A DNA stretch of 64,000 nucleotides from Chromobotia macracanthus. Taxonomy: Eukaryota; Chordata; Actinopteri; Cypriniformes; Botiidae. Location: contig JAZGTH010000002.1 in assembly GCA_036877525.1 (NCBI GenBank), positions 11,157,501 to 11,221,500 of the forward strand. The letters are read 5' to 3'. A program made the position numbers and the translations under genes. Shown here piece after piece: positions 37,973 to 51,612 of this stretch. Every line of letters starts with the position of its first letter. Within the stretch, counting starts at the first letter, position 1. The notes under the pieces were generated by a model that saw only the letters and a program-made list of their open reading frames with translations, had not been told where the DNA came from and did no database searches.

Positions 37973-38239
37973 TTCAAATAACAAACCAAGATCAAGTTTT
38001 GTTGTTATCTGAAGATTTGCAAATACCGTCAGATTAAAGTAAATAAATAATTGCTAATGTTGTTGTTGTTGTTATTTAGCGTTTACACGTTTGATTTTTT
38101 CACGTTTCACTTTTGAACCAGAGTAACCAGAATGTCTTGCTAAGCAGCTAAAATGTAACTAAAATGAACACGGGTAACTGGTGAACAATTGCGTTTATAT
38201 ATATTATATCCTCATAAGGATCTTTAATAAAGCACTTAC

Positions 38240-38470
38240 CCGTCTTTATAATATGGGGACGTCCAGGTGTTGAGGTTGTCACTTCAGCAAGTTATACACA
38301 GATATTTGATTCAAGGACAGATTTTAAGTCGGTGCCCGTGATCAGAGACAGATCACGTTTATGTGTGAAGCTGTCAAAGCAACACCGGCTGACCTTATGA
38401 AGTTCACACCCGCTACTAATACTCACGCCTCCCCACCACAGGCCAGACTCACCTGCGCCACCTGGTGTTC
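38240..38470 (-). other. acsbg2: Candidate first exon / promoter of acsbg2
   Basis: The minus strand has a strong donor, GACGG|GTAAGTGC, at 38240/38239, preceded by about 230 bases of non-repetitive sequence that includes the hairpin GTGATCAGAGACAGATCAC. Its position, 1.4 kb from the rfx2 first exon, would make the two genes divergent from neighbouring promoters. It is the best-looking minus-strand donor I found in this part of the interval, but there is no transcript evidence. Confidence 0.3.
38452..38467 (-). promoter_or_regulatory. CTCF-like motif between acsbg2 and rfx2
   Basis: Minus strand ACACCAGGTGGCGCA, close to the CTCF core CCACCAGGGGGCGC (two differences). It sits next to the TA microsatellite in the divergent intergenic space. 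Confidence 0.4.
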
Positions 38471-38489
38471 AATTGTGCTACACAGTTTT

Positions 38490-38506
38490 ATATATATATA
38501 TGTGTG

Positions 38507-38600
<94 letters not shown>

Positions 38601-38601
38601 C

Positions 38602-38649
<48 letters not shown>

Positions 38650-38650
38650 G

Positions 38651-38742
<92 letters not shown>

Positions 38743-38765
38743 TACACACATATATATATATATAT

Positions 38766-38806
<41 letters not shown>
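38490..38806. repeat. Long TA microsatellite with TATG and TATAC interruptions
   Basis: About 320 bases of nearly pure alternating TA with short TATG and TATACACA islands. It produces meaningless open frames of Tyr-Ile repeats on both strands. Such tracts are prone to cruciform formation and length change. Confidence 0.97.
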
Positions 38807-38809
<3 letters not shown>

Positions 38810-39232
38810 GTAATAAATATTGTATATTTATGAAATATCTATTAAATATTATATAACAGAATCACACACGCAGTATGTAGTATACTTCATATTGTATGTA
38901 TGAAGCATATCCAATGTCATAAAAACAGAATAAAGAAAATAACCCAGTATTCATTATATTGATGTTGAGAATTCGGCTATAGAGCTGTCAGCATTTGCTT
39001 AAACTGTAGTATACTGTAGATTTGTATTAGAAAAAAAGTAATACAAAAAAGTAAGACAAATAATTCAGAGCAATATCAGCCGCGATTTTCTCCTCTTTAC
39101 TCAGACTGCCAAGGGTTACCAGCACTATGTTTATATAAATATTATACTATGTTTATACATAAGTAAATATATAGTTTAAATATAGGCAATATACAGTATA
39201 TGCCGTACAGTGGGCAGCGTGCTAACGTTGAT

Positions 39233-39370
39233 TGTTCCTGTAGCTCTGTTGGTAGAGTATTGCGTTAATAGCGCGAAGGTTTTAGGTTCGATTCCCATGC
39301 ACTGATCAATTGTAAACCTTGAATACACTATAAATCGCTTTGGATAAAAGCATTTATGTAGACGATTGCG
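39233..39370 (+). repeat. tRNA-derived SINE
   Basis: TGTAGCTCTGTTGGTAGAGT A-box and GGTTCGATTCC B-box are both good, followed by the SINE body with CGCTTTGGATAAAAGCA. It is the best-preserved tRNA-like head in the window, but the attached body identifies it as a SINE. Confidence 0.7.
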
Positions 39371-39639
39371 TGAATGTAGGTGTTTACGTGGTGCAACACT
39401 GCCACTGAGTGGTGACTTTAGTGCAGTACACTATAAATTTATCTGCGAGCAAGTACAGTATGCTTTTTATTTATTTTTACAGCAGGGACGATTCAAACGA
39501 AGTATGTATAAAAAACCTCCGCGTTTTACAGTACAAGCGCCGTAGTTTATTGTAACGTCATCTAGACACACAGTTTCGTTGCTGAGAAAGGCACACAAGA
39601 GTTTACGAGCTATTTAATACACACAAGAGTCAGATTACC

Positions 39640-40010
39640 TCTTTTTAATCTGTTTATCTGATAGTTTGCGCGGTAAAACGACCCGTTTTGGCGGACCGGA
39701 CGGAGCCAACGCGCCTTTCCGCGCCGCTCGCCGCGGGAATCAAACGCGAGCGGGTCGAGCCAAGCGCAAAGCGTTGTGGGAGGAGCCTGCGCCCGGCCAC
39801 GCCCCCTTTCGCTTTTTAGCCTTTGACGTAGGAAGAGGACGATAGCAACAGTTGCCTCGAGACCCCCGCTCGCCATAGTGACTGTAGTCGTGGAGACAGT
39901 TACTTACCAACGGGAGCAACACTCAGCAACTGCAGCAGCAGCGGCAACTGGAGGAGAGAGAGAGGGGGAAAGCACAGTAAAGCCAGGGCAGATCTAAGCA
40001 GAAGCCTGAG
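39640..40010 (+). promoter_or_regulatory. rfx2: rfx2 promoter and non-coding first exon
   Basis: The most CpG-dense stretch of the window (roughly 39670-39840), with a GC box (CCACGCCCC at about 39797) and no TATA box. The transcription start is probably near 39850-39900. The 5' UTR exon would end at GCCTGAG|GTGAAT (40010/40011). It is about 1.4 kb from the acsbg2 candidate first exon, on the opposite strand. Confidence 0.5.
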
Positions 40011-41658
40011 GTGAATATCTTTTTACTAGTTAGAGAGAAATTAAAATGAATTTCCTGTACGTTTAACAGGCCACTAAGGTTGCGGGATCTTCATCTGGAC
40101 GTGTTTTCACGCCCCGATCTACTCGCTGTCTAGTAGTATCACCCTAGCACGCTAGTGAGTTAGCTCATCTGGCTCGTTAACTTTAATCGGTTTGTTTGGA
40201 GATGGGTGAAACTAACGAGCGGAAAAACTCAGGCGCTCTGTTTGCGTGCTAAATGTCAATCCATGTCGTTATTACGCGTACGAGAGTGATATAATTCAGT
40301 GATATCAAAGTTTCGAGCTAACCGGCTAACCAGCTAACCAGGTGAACTTTCCCAAAAGCCAGAACAGTTTTAATAACGTTCAGATCCGTTACGGGAGCGA
40401 CTTAAAAACCTTGTTCCGCAATCGTTTCGCATCGTATTGCTTTGAGAGCGATTCCGCGCTGATTCGGAGAGACGGATGTGGTGTGAAGTGGATCGATTCG
40501 GTTCCGTTTAAGCAACGCTGAGGTTACGTATCGTTTCTTAATCTTGAGAAAAGAAACGTCGCGTAATGGGTCGTTTTTTTTTTTAGTCCTGTCGTTTTTA
40601 TTTGAGATGTAGGTTCGGGTGCATCAACAGGTTGTTGGAGAGAGAGGAGCGGTGACCGACACAAGTGATATTTATCTGATTTACAAGCGTCAAACTTTGT
40701 GAACTGTTCAAACGTGATAATATTTCTATTTACATATTTGCGTAGGTAGATTTACATCTGCTTTCATATACAGAGATCGCCCGGTTCATGTCTTGTAGGT
40801 TGTTATCTTGCACTAATTTCTGCATGCTGCAGAACTGCATGCAACGGGTTATTAAAATGAATCTGAATGGTGATTATACGAACCGGGCTCGTATAAAATC
40901 ACCAAAGACTCTGAAATAGCTGAAAAGTTCAGCCGTTCAGTGTACATCTGGAATAGACAAAGCCTTTACATTTATTGCCTTTAGCGATACTGTTTTATAA
41001 TGTTATATAGAGACAGCCGGTTCAAACGCAGACCCCGATCTTCTTTAAGAAGATAAAAACCTTCTAAACTGTTTTAAGCGGCTACTTAAATGAGTCTGAA
41101 ACCTCGTTGTTTTTGTGTGCTTTATTGACTTGTGCTTAGGGGAAATGAATGGGATCTATTTGCAATTATTAAGTAACACAAGTGGTGCGTATTGGGTGAT
41201 GCTTGCGTTACGCTGGTTCGTATCCCCCCACCTCTTCAAAGTTTTTTAATGGCGTAACTAAGCAGAGCTGTGAAACGCCATACTGTAGCCATCGTGAGCA
41301 AATTAGATATGTATTTGCTTTCTCATCATCTCTAATGAGATCAGGGGATGCTGTTGACGCTAACAGCTTGGTCCAAAGCTGCTGTCATTTTTCTGAAGTT
41401 GCACCGTGTCGCCGTGGCGATGTTACACCTGCTCGCCAGAGATTCCGGTAATGAGCGCTCTTCATGACAATAGCAAGCGGTCCAGGTGTCGGCCCTCATC
41501 GGGCTCTGCCTCTCTATTGATCTCTCTTTAGCTGAGAGTGTGCTCGCCATTGAAAGCCCGGCTGATAATGAGGATATTTGGCATGGAGACAGATGCAGGT
41601 CCCGATGCAACAGGCGGAGCTCACGTTGACCAGCTCCATTCTCGTCCTCTATGGTAAC

Positions 41659-41912
41659 AGCTACCCGGGAACGTTCGCAGAACATTGACTTCAGTTCCTT
41701 CAAAGTTAGTATGAAACATTTAACGTTGGTAACGCTGTGTATCGTATGTTAAAAACGTTATTCTTTAGTTGTTAGTGGAGCGTTTATAAAACGTTTCATA
41801 GTCGAGCAAAAACGTCTAAAAAACTTGATGTTTTGAATGGTCCTAAAAGGTTAAAAATCGTTTTTGTTACTTAATGGATATGTCCTTACAGCCTAAAATT
41901 GTTAGCTGGGTA
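41659..41912. mobile_element. GCTAACA-type element, copy 6
   Basis: AGCTACCCGGGAACGTTCGC at the left and CAGCCTAAAATTGTTAGCTG at the right, both ends recognisable. It lies in rfx2 intron 1. Confidence 0.7.
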
Positions 41913-42136
41913 TATCCAAACAAACTAGGGGGAATAATAGGTTCATAGAAATGGTATACAAGCGCCTAACCCTAACATTGACCCTAAACCTAATCCTTCA
42001 ATTTGATTGGTTGATAGAAAGGTGGTTCCAACCAGCAATGTTGACCCAGAAACACGTCCTTCTTGGTGAAATCACGCCCGCCATCTATAACATCATGCTT
42101 GGGTAGTTTCGATTATTTCACTCTCTCTCTCTGCAG

Positions 42137-42356
42137 CGCCGGTTCTGGGTGGGTTTTTTCCTGTCAGAGTGAGCAGAGTGCGTTTGCCATGTGACGAGTC
42201 CCTCCTGAGCTCAGCTGAAGGGGGTGAGGAGGGGGGCGGCAGCAGAGCTCACATCAGTTGCCGACGTGTCTGTCAGGTGCTTCACTGAGCTCTGAAATTC
42301 TCCCCAAACACATCTTCACGATGTGACATCTCTGAAAGCCCCAAGATCCGGTTTCT
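42137..42356 (+). other. rfx2: Weak candidate 5' UTR exon of rfx2
   Basis: Preceded by a CTCTCTCTCTCTGCAG acceptor and ended by GTTTCT|GTAAGG. The donor lacks the usual AG before GT. Shown only because both signals flank a GC-richer, repeat-free stretch. Confidence 0.2.
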
Positions 42357-45300
42357 GTAAGGAAAGATGTTGTTACAGGTGCATTTCCAGGCTGGAGGAG
42401 AAATGAATCATTCATGTAATTGAAGTTAATTATTGATGGGGTCAGTTACTGCATCCTGGGCTGTGGGATGTCCAGTTAAGCAGTTTTGTGGGGTTTGTAC
42501 GCGACACTGCTATGGCACTCACCTCTTCCTCTCTGGTCATTAGATTGTAGGCTGTTCTCTGCCTGGCTTACTCCAGCAATCAGATCCAAAGGATTTAGGT
42601 AGTTGCATGTAAGTTTGCATGGGCTTGTGTCAGGGGGTGTGATGTGTTGGTAATTTAAGCTGTCTAACACTAGGGGGCCCTGGGAACAAAATATCAGTTG
42701 TGAGGCGTGTAATCACTGTGCCTCTAGTGGCACTTATTGAAATTGCAAAACAGTGATGATTCCTACACAGGTTTCCCAAAAGGAATAGTCAGAAGTTTTG
42801 TTTTTTGGTTAAACGGTTAATCCCGCCCAAACTAAGGCTACTGTGGAGCCAGAAGTTTATTGTCATAAAAATAACAAAGTGAAGGAAAATACACTGAAGT
42901 TTGAACGTATATGTCATATGCTAGCTTGGTTACAAATAATACTTGAGAACTTTGCTCTCAAGTAGACAGGAAGTAGTGGTTTCGATAGTGGTGAAATGTC
43001 ATGTAATTCATTTTAGATAAGTGCTGACTGTTTCTATGGTTGTAATTTGACTGTGCAAGTGTTTACCATGTGCACCCCATCGGAAAATCTGTGGTTTGTT
43101 TGTCTGCTGTTTGTCGTCTCTTATTCACGTAAATGCGGGTAGGTTTACTTACTGAAAATGACAAACAGGGTACTTGGAGCGAATTTAAGAAGACTTGGCT
43201 CATGAATATTAATTAGTTCATGCTGATGTCACTCAATCTTCGTAGAGTTCTTGGTCATGTGTATAATATATTGCCCACAATATCATATCATCCTACAATC
43301 AATATTTGGCAAACTTTACCTCCAAACACCACAGATATGTAGCAAATTATATATCAATAGTTTTGTAATGCACATCTGAGGAAGGAATTAGCTCTAAATC
43401 AATGGGCAAATTTAAAACCATTTGTTCACTTGTTTTGTCAAAGCCCCGTAATGCAGTGTAGACCAAATCAAGCTTTTAATTTGGTTACACACCCACCGCA
43501 AAGAAAAATAAAGGAATGAGAATGGAATTCTGTGTAACCCAGATCCAAGCAGCTGTTATGTTTACATGGCAACTTGATACACAAATACAGTCTGGGTTAT
43601 GGAAAGAAAGGGGCTGGGCCGGGGGTGCCGTGTTATTCTTTCAAAAGTCAGTGTTTTTTTAATCAGTCCTCTTCAATCTGTTTGTGGTGATGGATGTACA
43701 TAGTCTCTGCTTGCAAAGCAGCTGATGGAGTAGAGGTGAACGGAGAGAAAAACTAATACGGTACCAAACACAACACCGTTTTATGCCAGATATCTGCTCG
43801 GTGGGGCGAGTTTGGATGTCTCACATTTTCTTTTTCATACCCCATAGGAACATCAAGACCCCAAAAGCAGGTGTTCTGCGGATCGCTGTGTGTAGCTTCT
43901 ATAGGCGATCGCTCTTAAATCGTAAATCTGAACCTCAAAGTCTCGGTTTACACAACAGGAAGTGATAACATCAGGTGTATGTGTGAGATTGTACATTTTG
44001 ATCTGTACACACACATATACACATTTACGAAGGGGCAATCCCCATTAGATCAGGTTCAACTCTCGGTGTCCATGTTGAACCATGCTTCACCACGGTTACG
44101 TCCTGTGACCTGAGTCAGAGTCCATCTGCCCCCCTGCTGCCCCCCACCAATCTTCTGCCATCATGGAGACTTTATGATTGTTTTAGCAGGGTCTACTGTA
44201 ACCCTATACTGCACTGAGCTTTTAATGGACTATAGTACAAGCAGACAGCTGCAGTGGTCCCCTGTGAAAGGTATTTGTGCATGTGGATGCATCGTGGGGG
44301 AGGGGTGGCAGATGACCAGATAATGTGTGTGTGGACATGATTAAGCTGCTGCTGTATTTAGCCCTTGTGGAAAAGGTGGAGCCAGAAGCAGATCACTGCC
44401 GTATCCGCCCGGCAACTGCCCTTGTGCTGTACAGGGTCATCAGGCTGCCTGGGTGTCAACACTGGGCCTGTTCTCACACTGGTGCGGTAATACTTGCATA
44501 CTAAAATCATTTGATGTTGCAGGAAGCTCTCAGGCATTATAAAATCACACAAAACAAACGAAATGTGCATGAGCTGCTTTGGCACTGTTAGTATTTTCTC
44601 ATGCCATTATAAATGTATTTAGAGATAAAGATTTCGTACAGGCAGTGTGTGCATCAGTGTTGATGATTAAAGTCTTTCTTGTCTCCATAGATATCATAAT
44701 CACCATGTTTTGTTATCCTGTTTATGGCTGTAATTATCTCATTATCTCTCACTCAAGCATTGCACAAATGGCTTTTTTTTTGTCATACAGAATTGACAGG
44801 TTGTTTCGATTTGATTGTTGCCAAGACAAGCATGCTCATACTTAAAATGTGAGCTTAATTCAGATTCCTAGCAATAAGTATAAACTTGCATGTGTAACTC
44901 ATCCCACACCTTTTGTGCTACAGACATGAATGATACCTTAATTCATATCGCTTGTTGGATAAACATCTGCTGTTATTTTCTGTAAGTGATTTGCTTGGTT
45001 TTAAAAGGATTTAAAAGCAGGCCAGAAAATCTTTGTAGATTTACATTGAAAGAAGCCACTGAGCCACTTTTGGGGTTGATTCTTTTGATTTTGGCCAGTA
45101 GACAACGACCGTGTGAACAACCTGGCAATGTGCCAAAAGCACTCTGCGTAGCAACACCCTGGTGACAACCCCCCACCACCCTAGCTTTGTGCTGGTGTTT
45201 TTTTTCCACAGACAAGCACTATTGAAGTATTTCTCAGAAAATGTACACATCTAATTTAGTATATCCAATTAGTTCCAATATCTGTTAGCTCTCAGAACTA

Positions 45301-46734
45301 CGATGCATTAAACCACTCTCTCTGATGAAATATACAAAAGTGATTCAAATGCTGTGTCTACGCCCTCTTATCCCCTTTTTTTAAAAAAAAAGGAAACGGG
45401 TGACTTGGCTGTGAGATGTCTGAGCAGCAGGCTGAGACTTGTTTTAGATTGAAATGTGTTGCTCACAAGAGCCTCTCCCTCAGTGTTTAACCCCCCCATT
45501 CGTCTCAAGCCGCTCCTCGTCGGGGCGTTCTTTACATTCCACCTGCTTTGTATCGTGGCTGCACAACTGCTAATTAAATTTCCTGCCACAAACAGCACAC
45601 TGGGCTGTGACATTTGCATCACAATGGCCTCAGTCTCTCATGATCTGTAGACATGGACGGTCCCTCTGATGTCCTCCTTTTTACTGTTACATGTTATACA
45701 GTGCTGTTTTCTTGTCCATTTTCCAGTTCTGCTGTTGACCTCAAGGAAAAAAGTAAGTCAGGTAAACGATGACAGAATTTTCATTTTCGGATAATCTATT
45801 ACTTTAGCACTCTCATACCGATGTCCCTAAGATTGGATAAAGTCTTAAAACTTAATATTTGGTTTATTTAGATTGAGAAGAAAAAGACCGGATTTAAAAA
45901 GTATTCAACAGTCTTATACTGACTTCATCTCTGTCTCCTATTTTGTTTAATATCCGTCACTATGAGGTTTGGCACACTTTACAGCATCAAACTTTAGAAG
46001 GTCACTCCAGTACATTTATACCCACAGATAAACAGCTTTTTATTCAGCACTTTTCTTCCACCTAAGCTAACGTCTCTGTATTTATCATGCGCTGCTCAAG
46101 CTATGCCTGAGTGCAGATGTTCACTTTAGCCCATGAATACCTATTCATTTCTCTATATGCACCTGAATAGATGCCGAGGAAGTGCTTGTTTATTCTGTGG
46201 GGGCTGAATCTTGTGTGACTCTTGCTGTGCCTTCTGTGCTATTGTATGCAGAACTTGTCAAAAAAACAATTTGACCCCTTTTTTCCCCCGTCGGTCAACG
46301 GCAGGCTGTTGCAGAGGCTGGATCGAATCATCTCCAGCAGAACCAGGTTGTTCCTGTTCATTAAAAAAATTTCCAAGGCTTCCAAACAGTCAAAAGTTCT
46401 CATAAATTACCGATCAGGGCAGCAGTCGTTTATAAGACCGCAATAAACACAGTTTTCCATGCAGCTACTCGCAGGATTTCTCATAATATTTATTAAAACG
46501 GTCAGTTGACCAGTACGGATTCAGATGAGTTGAAAGTATAAAGTTTTGCATTGAAATAATACTATGTTACTGATTTACCCATCATTGTGCGTAAACAGAA
46601 CACATACATCCTTGGGTGGTCCAGCATTTAATTGGATCAGTTGGAGTTAATTGGATGCTTAAACAATCGTAAATTATAGTAATCATGAAATTGGTCATAT
46701 GGAATTATAGATTGGCCACAAGCATTGACATGAC

Positions 46735-46958
46735 CCAGCCAACAGGGAATATTCTCAGAATGTTGGCTAACATTCTCTCAAAGTTCTGTCAAAGTTAGCA
46801 AAAACTTTCTTGCCGCAACATAAGTAGAATGTTTTTCCTATATACATATCTGATAACATAGTTGATATACCAAAAACGTTAAAATAATATTTTTGTATCT
46901 CAATGGAAATGTTAGGGAAATGTTCTTACAACCCTAAATAAATTGTTAGCTGGGTAGT
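46735..46958. mobile_element. GCTAACA-type element, copy 7
   Basis: ACCCAGCCAACAGGGAATAT to TAAATAAATTGTTAGCTGGG; shorter than the others because the middle is deleted. Confidence 0.7.
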
Positions 46959-48221
46959 TATTGGATTATTTAATGTGATACTTTGGAAAGATGACTGCTG
47001 AGGTGAACTTTTCTGTTAGAATTTGTGTTGGATAGATACATGTTGACAGATGCAGAGAGGCAAATTTCATCCAGTCTGTTTCTCTTTAGCCAGTCTCTGT
47101 CTGCTTGGTTATAATGACTGACTGTAAGTCAAGAAGCTTAAATGTCAACAACACATGGAGTATAGCTGAGACTTTTCATTTACAGCTGTAGAGATCGGCC
47201 ACTCTTGGTCATAAGAACATCCTAAAGGGCACCTGATAATCCAGTTATTGTTCAGATGAACCCGAGTCGATCACAGAAGGTGTGGAGAAGGCTGTGTTGT
47301 TCTTTTAGATTAATAAAGGAAAGATTACTCAGCCTGTGCGACTCCAATATCCCAACATGGAGGTTTTTCTCTGGAGAGCAGACGTAATGTGGAGACAATT
47401 TGATGGAACAGAATCACTTCAGGAAGTTTTTCCCCTTCCTTCTCTTCACATCCCACTATATAGGTTACTGTTGACCCGATGCCATTTGGCGCTTATCACC
47501 GGTCGTCTGGTTATCTTCCTTCCCTGAGTGGTTCTTCAAACAGCAATGGACAGATGCATGTAGTATTTACTGTTTTATGACATATAATAACAGATGTAGA
47601 CATGCATACAAACCCAGCTGGTGGATTGGGTGCATTAAATATTGCAATACTTTTAATCTGGTCGTGTGTGTGTGTTTGCCAGCTAGAACTTGTTGCACTG
47701 TTGCAATAGAAAGCCTGCAGCAGTTACTCCCAGCCTGTGATGCATCACATTTGTGAAGAAATCCTTCCCTGATCAGTTTTCCTGTTATGTTTCACTGGGT
47801 GTAGTAACCTTGATGTATATTTTTGCACCAGAAACAAAAACCTTCTTGGAGAACATTGTAAAATGCAGGACTTACCCTACAGCACCTTTTTGTAGCTCAG
47901 GACTCTGTTTTTGTATCACTATGGGCAACAAGATGGTGTGACAACAAACTGGAGTTCCACCATTTTGTCACCCTTTGAAAAAAGAAGAAAGGAAACGATT
48001 ACTACAAAACCATTTTACAGTTTACCGTAATGACTGTGTATTCCCCCCCCCCACACTTCTTTTGGTCTTTGTTTTCAACGTAAGGTTTTTGTTTTACAAT
48101 GCGCTTTCTTTTCTCAGAATCATCCTCAGCTTGGGGGTGGTGCGGAAATCTGGAAAGGGTTACCGGGGGAGGAGGAGAAGGAGGAGGGGGGGGGTTGTAG
48201 AGTTGTAAGTGTGAACAAACG

Positions 48222-48235
48222 GTCTCCATGGCAAC
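48222..48235 (+). promoter_or_regulatory. rfx2: X-box (RFX-binding) palindrome
   Basis: GTCTCCATGGCAAC, matching the RFX consensus of two inverted GTNRCC half-sites around AT, with one weak position in the left half. Confidence 0.5.
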
Positions 48236-49381
48236 GCTCGACCGATTCTTCCTGGCTGCAGAGCCCTTTGCTTTTGGCGTGCTGGCGACGGATAGACCGG
48301 GGTTGTGATGGCAATTGAAGATTGAGGGTTCTGCGTGTGTGCGTGTTTGGAGGGGGTGGGCGATCGAGGAGAGTGCATCAAGTAAAAGCTGCAGGTTTTT
48401 TGGAGAGGCTCACATGGATCTAATCTGACAAAGGGTCCAGCTGACCACTTAGACTGTCCACTTCCACACTCTCTGTGGATCAGCCAGTAAATACAGAGAT
48501 CTGAAGAGCTTTCTGTCTTACCTTACCATAGATTTTTAATTTTGTATGTGCGTGTTACAGCAGATACAGTGCATCAGATTTAGGGTTCACACTCAATGCT
48601 ATACGGAACTGGATTGCAATTCAGTTTCAAACCAAAATCAGTCCCAGTATACACAAACACAGGTTTTTATTTCTGTCAGTTAAGTTAGTTGAGATGGATG
48701 TCCGTAATATAAGCAGTAGGCAGCTCACTGTGTCATTTGTGTGTGTTTTGAAAGCCGTGTCTCTGCGTAACATCAGCTAGGCTTGTTGGCCGCAGATGTC
48801 CAGTATAGACAGCCCTTTAATGGCAAACAAGTGCTTCTGCTTTATTGCACGGCTGTTTGAAGCTTCCGGTGGGTCATAAAAGCAATCAGAGTGTATTTCC
48901 AAGCTGCAAATCTGTCAGGAAAGTCTGGAGTATTTAGTTGGAAAAGTCATTTAAAGCTTCGTTTATAAAGTGATTGTTGAGTTTGGATTGTCGAGATGCA
49001 GTCAAGACTCCTGATGGCTTTTCTTTTTTCTCCTTTTTTGTCTAAATGTTTCTTTTCTAATGGCTTTAACATTCCTTGTCAGTGTGACCACATAGTGTAC
49101 CAAAGGAAGGAAGGACGAAGAAGTCCAGCAGTTCTAGTTTCTGTAAATGTGTGTGTATATATATATATATTATATCTATCTATATATTTATTGGCTGTAA
49201 TGGCACGTTTTTTTCCTCCCCAGCTCCTGTCACTGTCCGGCCCTCCCCCTACCACCCCCCCACCCCCCCATAGAGGGTCAGAGTAATAGCTTATGTATTT
49301 ATTGTTCTAAGTTTCTGGTTAATGTGAGATAGAAGGATCACTTGGGGGATGGCATTGTTTGGTTTGGGAAGTATTCTGTTG

Positions 49382-49436
49382 GTTGCATAGCAACAGGCTC
49401 CTGGAAACGGGAGTGGACGGTGTTGCCACTAGCAAC
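49382..49436 (+). promoter_or_regulatory. rfx2: Pair of X-box-like palindromes
   Basis: GTTGCATAGCAAC at 49382-49394 and GTTGCCACTAGCAAC at 49422-49436. Both have two inverted GTTGC/GCAAC arms, with 3- and 5-base centres, within the range RFX proteins tolerate. They are 40 bp apart start to start. Confidence 0.5.
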
Positions 49437-51612
49437 CGTTGTTGCTCTGCAAACAATGTGGGCCAGTGCAAACAAGAGCCAAGACTGTGGGCTCCTGTTT
49501 TTAATTGAACATCTGCATATGCTTTGCTCTGATAGAGTGCTGTTTAAGTTCGATCTGTCTTTGACAGATGTGTCTAAACCTTTTTCTCAACACTAACCTT
49601 ATTAACAGGTATTACGTTGTGTTTTCTTTCTTGTTTAGTACTGGTTTGACGCTAGGTTACTTCCAAAAGAGAGGATTTAGGTCTCCTTTTCGTCAAACTC
49701 AGGTTAATGAGAACAGAAGGAAATTGCCGCGTTGTTGTGGTGCTCTTTAATAGTTCATTATTGTTTAGCTGAAGAGAACGGTTGTGTCGTGCGGTGGGGA
49801 GCCAGAGCTCTACTGTAATAAAGCAGAACCCTATTCAGGACGGGGCCTCTCTCACTTTTCGCACCAAAGTGCCGAGCCCCTGCTGTTTTTCTGCCTTTGT
49901 GTGGCCCGTAGCTGCTGGTGGGGAATTTGTGTGGCTTTTAACCTTCTCTGGGGGCTCGTGCGAAGGCGAGAAAGTGACGCCGCTCACGGCAAACTGCCCC
50001 TGCTTCACTTTATCTTAAAGTTTTTTAAAGTTGAAGCTCCTCTACAACAAAACTCAGGCTGAAGTTAATTTCTATCCAAGCACCTGAAGGCTTACAGTAA
50101 TGAATAATAACTGTAGAAATAAAAGCGGTAGGCAGGATCCGGCTCCAAAGATAACTGCATCTGGGCCAAGCAGGACGTATTTATATCCAATGCAACACTC
50201 CTCAGGCAAATTCCTTTCTTTAAAAAGATCTAAGTGCACTCGTACTGTTTATTCTCAGAGTTCTGATGAAACTTTTGATGTTATGACTCAGGTTTTTTTT
50301 ACTGCTCTGATTTAGGTGGAAGTTATACAAAGTCGGTTGGATTTGGTTGGTCCAATGAACCCAACTGGAGTGAGTGATTGTGAGCATTTACAAGCTGCTA
50401 ACCGAAGTAAACAAGTAAACTGGGACAATTCTGCCCCGGTGATGACTCTGCAATAACTGATGATCAGTTTCAGTACAAAATTGTCATTTTCAAGACCCTT
50501 TCTGCTAAGTTTTCTCATTTTTGAGGAGTATGCTAGCATATGGATGGCTTTAAAACTAACATGCCTGATTTAAACGCCACCAACTTTTAATTTACATTAA
50601 TTTACATTTCTTCTTTAACAATTAGGGCTCCCATGTATAACCAGCAAATATTAGGGAGTTGTAAACCTGATTTCCAGGCCTGTGAAAGGCTATGCTTTGT
50701 TAGTTATGCTTAAATCTAAAATATTTTGTTGGCTTCATATATTGTATATATCTAACATATATCACTGATATTTCAGTTATTCTATTGGAATACAGTCTCT
50801 AAAAAATTATTTAATAAATTATTATTCTCAAATAATACTATCTGACCAGAAAAATCATGAAAAAGAAATGTAATTTGTCAAACGTGTGGGGAAAAAACAC
50901 ACCCAGTGCTATGGAAATCCCATTTTGTTTATGAAATGATATAAATCACGTTTGTGTTTGTTTTGTAATTATTCCACCCAGAGTTTAAACCTTGCTGGAC
51001 TGAATCATGTCGTATTGTCATTCATCAAAATTCTTTTATCCTTAAGCAGAAGACGGTTTTATTTTTCCTTATTCAGCTCCAATTAATTTACCTTTGAATT
51101 GAGCTTCACACTTGAGAATTCATTATTTCTTACTACTAATCTCAGAAACACAATTAGCTGTATTCTTTATTCTTTTGCTCCCAGTGGAAAACTTTCAGCG
51201 CTTGTAATTAGCACGCGCTTTTCCTGCAGATGAAATTGTGGATGTTACGCGTATTGCTTTTGTTTTGCTCTTGTAAACTTGAACAACAAACTGTCAGTCA
51301 AAGCTCTCTGATCGGCCCTCAGATCAGTCTTGGCTCTTGACAGCCTTTGAGATTGATGCAGGGTGCGTTCTAAAAGCTGATCTGGGACCTGTTGCGTGCT
51401 CCGGCGGTTGTTTTTAACACGAGTAACGAAAGATCTGTGTTGTTGTCAGGCTGGTTAAGGGCTTATTTAGATGTACAGAGACCGGCAGCCCTCCTGTAGC
51501 TCTTTTTCCATGGTTCTGAGTCTGTCTGTCTCTCCAGCACTCCAGAGTTCCCGTGTGTGAGCTTAAAAAAGAATAGCATGAGGGGAGGAGGAGGGTGGTA
51601 GAGTTAGGGATG

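Larger units (their letters stand above)
30312..38239. other. acsbg2 upstream region / possible 5' introns
   Basis: About 8 kb with no coding exon. It holds a candidate acsbg2 5' UTR exon (31312-31509), several dispersed elements, the promoter-like patch 37361-37412, and AT-rich filler. Because the first coding exon of acsbg2 begins right after a splice acceptor at 30312, some of this span must be intron of its 5' UTR. Confidence 0.5.

Noticed and set aside
38361..38856. Several overlapping open frames of Tyr-Ile repeats on both strands
   Set aside because: Pure translation of the TA microsatellite.
39233..39305. tRNA gene
   Set aside because: A and B boxes are good, but the sequence continues into a SINE body and the same head recurs at 8217, 8436 and 12276.
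45375..45400. T-run/A-run hairpin resembling a bacterial terminator
   Set aside because: Simple homopolymer pair in an intron of a vertebrate gene; terminators of that type do not apply.
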